DNA of 64,000 nucleotides from Centroberyx gerrardi. Taxonomy: Eukaryota; Chordata; Actinopteri; Beryciformes; Berycidae. The position numbers and the translations under genes are program-made. Below the pieces are notes generated by a model, which had not been told where the DNA came from, made no database searches, and saw only the letters and a list, made by a program, of their open reading frames with translations. The DNA is taken from positions 5,788,307 through 5,852,306 of the forward strand of contig NC_136017.1 of NCBI RefSeq assembly GCF_048128805.1, in the 5' to 3' direction. Positions 57,785 through 64,000 of the stretch are shown piece after piece (position 1 is the stretch's first letter; every line of letters begins with the position of its first letter).

Positions 57785-58149
57785 CTCCCCGGGCAGCGGG
57801 GTTCCCCAAGGCCCGGCTGAGGTGCTGGGACCGGTTTGAACGCACATGCAGACTCAAACATGGCATGTGTGAAAGCATACACTCCCATTCACACACATAG
57901 AGAAACCACACACACACACAGTCCCGTTCATCATCGAGTTGTAAGGTTATATAGCTTATAAGATTATAGGTTAGATGGTTATATTGTGAGGCAGGGGATG
58001 AGGTTTATGTTAATTTGACCAGTGGGGTATCTGGCCCTCTCATGTTTCTGTTTTGGCTGTACCGACACCTACAGGTTCACGGGGAATGATGGAAACCAGG
58101 CACCGTTGTTCGGTCTGTGGTCGGGACTGGAGGGGAGATTTACATATCT

Positions 58150-58480
58150 GGGTGAATGTTTGAACGCGGGGTGGAATTTAAAAAAGTCGGAGAGGGCGGG
58201 GGTGGTGGGGGTGGAATTCCAGGCCGCCTGTCCGTCTTTCAGCGGCGGAGCCTTCAGAAAATGTTTTCATATTGTTTCCATTTCATTTGGACGGATGTTT
58301 CCAGCGAGCGCTCGCATGCAGCCACACATCAATCCCGGTTTTATTACAGAGAGGGATTTGGCGGAAAATAATGCTTTCATCCGAGGAGCAGGATTGTGTA
58401 ATTGCTGCTCGTTTGACCTCGCGTTGTGCTCAGAGCTGCGGCGCGAGGCGGTTCGACGACACGGGATATCTACACTCCTT
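58150..58480. promoter_or_regulatory. Candidate conserved non-coding element
   Basis: CpG-containing complex sequence around AATCCCGGTTTTATTACAG and GGCGGAAAATAATGC. Open frames on both strands have no family resemblance. Texture only. Confidence 0.25.
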
Positions 58481-59029
58481 CCTATTTGTTGTTCTGTATT
58501 CACTGCAGTGTAGCATACTGACGACGGCATCTTCTCTCTGTGTCGTGCTGCAGGACTGAAAGGAAAAATGGATCTCGAGTGGTTGCATGCAAAAACTGAC
58601 CACAAAAGTGTCCAGTGGTCAGTCTCAAACAGTTTTGGTTGAATTGTAACAATTTTACACAAGAAAAATACTCTAAATAGTAACAATGGAATAGTTTTCT
58701 TCCACAATGAGATAACCAGAACTACTTTTACTCAATGATGCAAAAAATGCTACATTTTTAAGGGTGGTAGGTAACTTGACAAACCCTTTACAGACCAAAT
58801 CGTCTATATTTTAGAGTAAATGAGTAATAAATGAACTTTACAATGAAGATTACAATTTTTTCACCCAAAATGGATACAGAACTGTTCAAACTGGATGTGT
58901 TGCGTCCTACCAGCTGACAAATAGCCGGGGTGATTGAACCGAATGACTGATTGCTAGGTTAATATCTACCATTGATCTTTTGATTGATCATTTGTCCCCC
59001 CCTAATGACTGTGACTGGACTGATTTTAA

Positions 59030-59560
59030 ATAATACGTCTCGCTTGTAACCTGAAATCAGAGAAGGGATAAGTATCGGAGTATGACTATTTCTCTGGGGG
59101 GGAGAAATTGCTGTGAAAAATCAGCTTGAAAGGCCAGAGGAAATTGAGACAATATTAAAAAGAAAGGTTCAATTTGTGTGCTTTTTCCCCGCTGATCAGA
59201 AGGGCTGGGGACTACCGCTGGGCTCCTTAACATCTGGTTAGGCAATTTACCCCGCGCTGACGACTGGAAAGGTTAAACCACTAAAATCTAATATTTGCCT
59301 AGAGGGGGTCAAGGCACTGCAATTACAAGGTACAATTGGCAGGGCTAATCAGCTAGTAGCGCGTACCGGGGGCTCGGCTGGGCAAATAAGCCCTGATCAG
59401 AAGCACTGTTCTCTGCCTCCCCTGTTTACTTATTAAACCCTGTTCTCATGTTCAAGGGCCCCTCTGCAGCCTCTGGCCCCACACACCCCCCAGGCACAGG
59501 GGAGTAAATTTAGCTCCCGACGCTTTTTTTAAATGGGACCACGCCACTTTGCGAGAAAGT
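59030..59560. promoter_or_regulatory. Candidate conserved non-coding element
   Basis: Long complex unique block with GGTTAGGCAATTTACCCC, ATTACAAGGTACAATTGG and GGGCTAATCAGCTAGTAG. It lacks repeats and coding frames. One of the best enhancer-like blocks in the window by eye. Confidence 0.35.
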
Positions 59561-59686
59561 AGCCCTGTGTTAATCAGTATCTGTGGCCTTTGTTGCGAAA
59601 TGATCTCAAATTACTTTCCTCCAATCTGGCAGGCATTAACACCTTGGGAAGGAAGAGGATAGGTAGGGATACTGCCCCGAGGAGGG

Positions 59687-59690
<4 letters not shown>

Positions 59691-59722
<32 letters not shown>
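59691..59722 (+). repeat. (GT)n microsatellite
   Basis: Sixteen GT units between two candidate regulatory blocks. Confidence 0.9.
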
Positions 59723-59724
<2 letters not shown>

Positions 59725-59849
59725 GTGCACGTGTATGTGTGCACACACCGATACTGGCCCACATAGGCGTGATGTCTCAGAAGGATGTATGTGTGTGTGT
59801 GTGGTAATGTTCCACAATGCTGTTTACATGATTGCTCTTTGACACACAT

Positions 59850-60180
59850 TTCCTAATTGACTGAGTATCAAGTGCAGGATTAGTGTATAATATATCAGAA
59901 CTGTCTGGCGCGCAACACTTTTGAACAAGGCTCGGGGAACAATTACTGGTAATTAAATATGTGCCAGTTACTGGAAAAGATAATTATGTCCTTGGTGTAT
60001 AACACCAATTAATTACTTTTATTTCAGCGAGCAAAGCTTTTAAACGGCTGCGGAAGCCATTCGGATGGCGTTCGCGTCGGAGAGCGAGCCACCTCTCTGT
60101 TTGCGAGTGTGTGAGTCGTGTTTTGCCACCGCAGAGACGAGAGAAGCGCTGCACGGGAAAACCGCGCAGCAACAGCGACG
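59850..60180. promoter_or_regulatory. Candidate conserved non-coding element
   Basis: AT-rich complex block dense in homeobox cores (ACTGGTAATTAAATATG, ACACCAATTAATTACTTTT, AAAGATAATTATGTCC), then a CpG-rich part. No coding frame. Plausible homeodomain/POU-responsive enhancer, unverified. Confidence 0.35.
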
Positions 60181-60639
60181 CTTAAATCAGAATCAGAGTG
60201 GCTTTATTTTCCAAATACTGTAAATGTGAGTTTTTCTCAGCGGGAAAGGCGGAGGAATATATCGACAAGTCACATGACGAGACAGCGGCGCAGGAACAAC
60301 AGGATGGGAAGGGGATACCGCGGTACATCGTAGATTTAGAGACGCACTACTGTAAATCCACTGAAAATGGCGGTTCGGTAGAGACTAGCAGTCGTAAGCA
60401 AGCTCTCCCTTTTACCGAAAGTGTAAGAATAGTCTGAATATTTCCATCTCTCTCTCTCTCTTTAAGCATTAAACATTGACATAATAGTTTGAATGAAGCA
60501 GAGACTTCCCCGGGGAGGGCAGAGCTCAACTCTCTCTCCCTCTCTCTCTCTCTCTCACTCGCTAAGAGGATTGTTCAGATTGGATATGGAGCCTACGAGA
60601 AATCATGGGCGCGCGGTATATCCCCACACCTTCTCCCTA

Positions 60640-60960
60640 CTGTACTTACAGTGGGTGGTGCAGCACCCTTACCACGCCGAGATAGCGGCACCAGATTAGC
60701 AGTAAACCCTTCAAAGGGTCAGCGCTAACAGCCAAAATACACACACCCTCCTCTTGTTCAAATGTCCTACCGGGTTTCTTAAGGGATAAACGGAGAATCA
60801 AGAGAGGTGAGAATGTATGTGGCAACAAACGGTCTTTCTTCGGGCATTCGGCTCTAATGCCTAACTTGAAAATGCCTGTGTCCGATCATTAGTAATCTAT
60901 TAAATCCACGGCCTATAAATGGTTACACTGCAAGCCCCCGTCTGAGCCGAGCACTGCCGA
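60640..60960. promoter_or_regulatory. Candidate conserved non-coding element
   Basis: Complex block including TCCGATCATTAGTAATC and TATTAAATCCACGGCC. Not repetitive, not coding. Texture only. Confidence 0.25.
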
Positions 60961-61019
60961 TGTTCCTCCACCGCTTTTCCAATCCCTCTCTCCCTGGTTA
61001 ATGAGATACAGAGTCAGAC

Positions 61020-61260
61020 GGCCTAACCCTGCTTTCTCTTTCTCTGTCCCTCTCTCTCTCCCTCTCTCTTCTCATTCTTCTCCCTGTCCTCATTTCATTT
61101 TTCTGCCCCTGCATTTAACATTTCCTCTCACTTTTTTTGTCATTTTCTCTACGCTCGTCTTCCTACCTCAGCCTTTCCCTCTTTCTCACTCTTTCTCTCC
61201 CCTCCGTCACCCCCCTTCTCTCTCTCTCTCTCTCTCTCTCTCCCTCTCTTCTTTTTCCCT
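61020..61260 (+). repeat. (CT)n-rich pyrimidine tract
   Basis: Imperfect CT/CCCT tract over 240 bp that creates a long plus-strand open frame with no real protein features. Confidence 0.75.
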
Positions 61261-61379
61261 GGGTCTTGGTGCATACAGTAATTCTATCTGCCAGCTCGCT
61301 CTCGACTCCTGCACCCATGGCTTAATCCATGCATCCATGCAAGCGCACATGTCTGCTCAGACAATCAGTCTGTCAGCGG

Positions 61380-61730
61380 CACATGTGTATGGCTGTGTGT
61401 GTGTGTGTGTGTGTGTTCATGCTAGTGAGAGAGTGTACTACATGCTCATGGCCAGGTTTTTTATGTTTATTTACTCAAAAGTGTATATTTTGGTGCTTGA
61501 GAGAGAAGTGTGTGTGTCTTTTCATGTGTATATCCATGTGTGTGTATGTGAAAGTATATATGCATGTGTGTGCGTTTGGATATGTGTGTATATGTGTGTT
61601 TTTCCTGCATATGTGCATGTGTTTATGTTTGTATACGTGTGCGTGGGTGTATGTGAGTGTCTTTATAATGTGTATGGGCATGTGTGTGCGAATGTGTGTA
61701 TGTGCATGTGTGTGTGTGTGTGTGCTGAGC
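61380..61730 (+). repeat. (TG)n/(TATG)n-rich tract
   Basis: About 350 bp of imperfect TG, TATG and TGTA words. The Cys/Val-rich open frames on the plus strand are its by-product. Confidence 0.8.
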
Positions 61731-62082
61731 CAGTCTCTAGAGGGGGCCGGTGTGTGTCACGGCGGGCCCGGCTCCCCCTGGATCTAAGCAGTATTGACAA
61801 ACCCATCAGAGCCGGTGATGCATCGGGCTCCCCACTCGCCCTCCTCCTCCTCCCAGCAGCGCTGCGGGGCCGCGCTGACATGCTGTCACCTTGGTAACTG
61901 CTGGCGGGGCGAACGGCCTGCTGGGATAGCTGACCCGGGGCTGGCGGCGGGCCGGCGAGCTGCGGCAGGAGATGTCACCGCCGCACCCCTGAGGACCGAC
62001 CCCCTTCCCCCCCGTCCCCGGACATCGATCCGTCTGCCTAGGCGACCCGTCACCGCCCAGACCGCTCCCTGAGATAGGCCAA

Positions 62083-62083
<1 letters not shown>

Positions 62084-62116
<33 letters not shown>

Positions 62117-62350
62117 GAGGTGCAAAAAGGAAGACACAAACTCAGGTACACACACAGAGACAGACATACACGCTTACATTGACACGCACAGGCAGTCACA
62201 CACACACTCTCACAGTCAGAGACACGCACATACACAGACACACACACAGTCACACACACACACACAGGCATACAAACACACACTCTCACAGTCAGAGACA
62301 CGCACATACACAGACACACACACACAGGAATACAAGCACAGATACACAAG
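62084..62350 (+). repeat. (CA)n and CACAGACA-type repeats
   Basis: A pure (CA)n to about 62114, then a roughly 90-bp direct repeat (ACTCTCACAGTCAGAGACAC occurs at about 62205 and 62283). Confidence 0.8.
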
Positions 62351-62439
62351 AAGGCGACCTCTACCAGGACGAAGAGCCAGTTGGACCAAACAACTAAACT
62401 AAACTAAATAAAAAAAAGGCTACCAATCAAAATGGAGCA

Positions 62440-62820
62440 TCAGGCTGCGAAAAGTCTGAGATTGAGGCTACATTAGCTATAAGACTTTTCCCATATTCTG
62501 TAGACAGACATGCCGACACATCGCTATACCTTTTATTAATTCCTGTAAGCACAACTCCTGCGGCTTCATCTCAGTCATTTTATGTACAGCACATATTTGC
62601 GTTAACAGTCTAAAATCTAAATGTCCATCGTCTATTTGGAGTTGAAATGCGCTTCAGAAAATCTCAGCGATCTACCTGTCAAGAGCCAGTGATTGATAGC
62701 CATTCCAGCCAATCAAAATGTTGCCGCTGGAATCCAGCAGAGTGGAAACGGAGACAGAAGTGAAAATTCCCCAGACCGAGACTTATCCTGAGGTCCGGCC
62801 TCGCGAGACTAACAAGAACG
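62440..62820. promoter_or_regulatory. Candidate conserved non-coding element
   Basis: Complex sequence (ATTGAGGCTACATTAGC, CTTTTATTAATTCCTG, CAGCCAATCAAAATGTTG) between two (CA)n tracts. Texture only. Confidence 0.3.
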
Positions 62821-63419
62821 CACAAACAGGCACAGACGTACACACACAGACACACACACACACGCATGCAAGTACAAACATAGACACACACACAAGCAGA
62901 CAGACACACATGCACATACACATGTGTGAAACATGCTTGTAAACACCCACAGACTCACATTCGTGCACACATGCAAGACACACAGGATTCAGTCCAGACA
63001 GGCAGGGCTTGAAAATAGATTTTCATTTCTAATTGATCCCAGTCCGGTGACGTCATCATTTGGCCAAGTGCCATCATCCTGACATCAAACTGAACTCAAC
63101 AGCAGTGAACAGAACATGAGTCAACAGCACAGCACAACCTGCCAAAACCTCCCCAGATGCAAACTGTCCGCATCACCTCCAACTATAAAGACATCTGCCT
63201 GAAAATCTATAAGTATTTAAGAAGTCTTCGTCCATGTGATGTTTGTGCTTATAAGCAGAAAGTCCTGGCGTTGAGTGTTGAGAAGTGCTTCTTTTTTGGA
63301 AGAATACTTTTCTTGAGGTTAGCAAGTCATTACTTGGCAACTTTTAAATCCCCCTCTCTCTCTGTACAATAGTTCTCGGAGCCAACATAAGCAGAGATTG
63401 TTGGCACCGGCTCGCCGCG

Positions 63420-63925
63420 GCTGTGGGCGTCAGTTTTGGGGAACGTTCAGAGTCCTTTGAACGCTGACCAGCTTTTTGACACGAGGTTCTGGAGGAGCGG
63501 AGCACTCGCAGCGCGCCGCCGTGCGAGGCCCGGCCGGTCGCGGGGCGGCGCCGGGTTCAGAACACTCGAACACTTGGGAGGAACTACGAGCAGGCACCGA
63601 GAAGTTTCACATCACAGGCTGCGCTCGCTGTCACTGGGCAACCCGCTCAAAGATAACCATATGGACAAGTGCCACTCACAAAAAATCTGCCTCATACTTC
63701 TGTGAATAACATAAATATAGCAGCAGGGGAAAGTGACTAAGCACACTTACTCAAGTACTGTACTTAAGTGCAATTTTCAGGTGCCTTTACTTTACTTGAG
63801 TATTTCCATTTTTTGCAACATTAGACTTTTCCTCTACTACATTTCAAATGGAAGTGTTACACTCACTGTCACTGGGCATTTTGTTCAAAAATAACTTTAT
63901 GGACAAGTGCAGAATTACATATCTC
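63420..63925 (+). repeat. GC-rich block with a local direct repeat and a fish TACTTAAG repeat
   Basis: The segment at about 63618-63680 (CGCTGTCACTGGGCAACC ... ATGGACAAGTGCCACTC) recurs in modified form at about 63866-63925 (CACTGTCACTGGGCATTT ... TGGACAAGTGCAGAATT). Between them, ACTCAAGTACTGTACTTAAG and TTTACTTGAGTATTTCC belong to a very common fish dispersed repeat. The first 180 bp is CpG-rich and unassigned. Confidence 0.55.
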
Positions 63926-64000
63926 TATGAATAACATACATAAATATACTATTGCTGTAAACTAAGTATATTTACTCAAGTACTGTACTTTAGTGCGACA

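Noticed and set aside
61001..61897. 298-residue plus-strand open frame
   Set aside because: It crosses a pyrimidine tract and a (TG)n tract. The Cys/Val-rich translation is a microsatellite artefact.
61790..62080. GC-rich open frames that could be an exon of a neighbouring gene
   Set aside because: The translations are Arg/Ala/Pro-rich on both strands, with no homeodomain, POU or other motif, so I did not call a coding exon.

Overview
This is vertebrate nuclear DNA, and almost certainly from a teleost fish. Coding sequence is split into short exons with GT-AG introns. There are many (CA)n, (GA)n and homopolymer tracts, and many palindromic TTAA-type elements and tRNA-derived SINE pieces of the kinds found in fish genomes. 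No operons, CRISPR arrays or prokaryotic features are present.

Layout. 1-5 kb is a block rich in tRNA and tRNA-derived sequence. It holds an apparently intact tRNA-Arg(TCG), a tRNA-Ile-like relic, two tandem arrays resembling tRNA-Ser(GCT), further tRNA-like units on the other strand, and a 350-bp direct duplication whose two copies each carry a CTCF-like site. Inside it sit an orphan first exon of a choline-transporter-type gene (slc5a7-like) and a decayed exon resembling a sorting-nexin C-terminus. 5.3-26.0 kb is a complete minus-strand SLAIN-family gene (called slain1a) of nine coding exons, joining in frame to 634 residues. 27.7-44.4 kb is a complete minus-strand mrps9 gene (mitochondrial ribosomal protein uS9m) of eleven coding exons, joining in frame to 385 residues; its promoter has YY1, CRE and ETS motifs. 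45.6-51.2 kb on the plus strand is a chymotrypsin-fold serine protease relic that has lost all three catalytic residues. From 51 to 64 kb I see no gene. That stretch alternates complex, AT/homeobox-motif-rich unique DNA with microsatellites and a pentamer-based satellite. In human, MRPS9 lies next to POU3F3, on the side of the MRPS9 5' end, so this flank could be the regulatory desert of a pou3f3 gene lying past 64 kb; that is inference.

The two intact genes are not known to act together. SLAIN proteins work at growing microtubule ends, and MRPS9 is part of the mitochondrial small ribosomal subunit. Most of the unusual signal is in non-coding sequence: microsatellites that form the acceptor tracts of five consecutive mrps9 exons, transposons carrying a TCTCGCGAGA promoter motif, a MITE inserted 28 bp from an exon, and the tRNA/CTCF-like block at the left edge. 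Exon coordinates were worked out by hand from splice signals, reading frame and family resemblance; no database search was possible. Calls on transposon class and on conserved non-coding DNA are the least certain.
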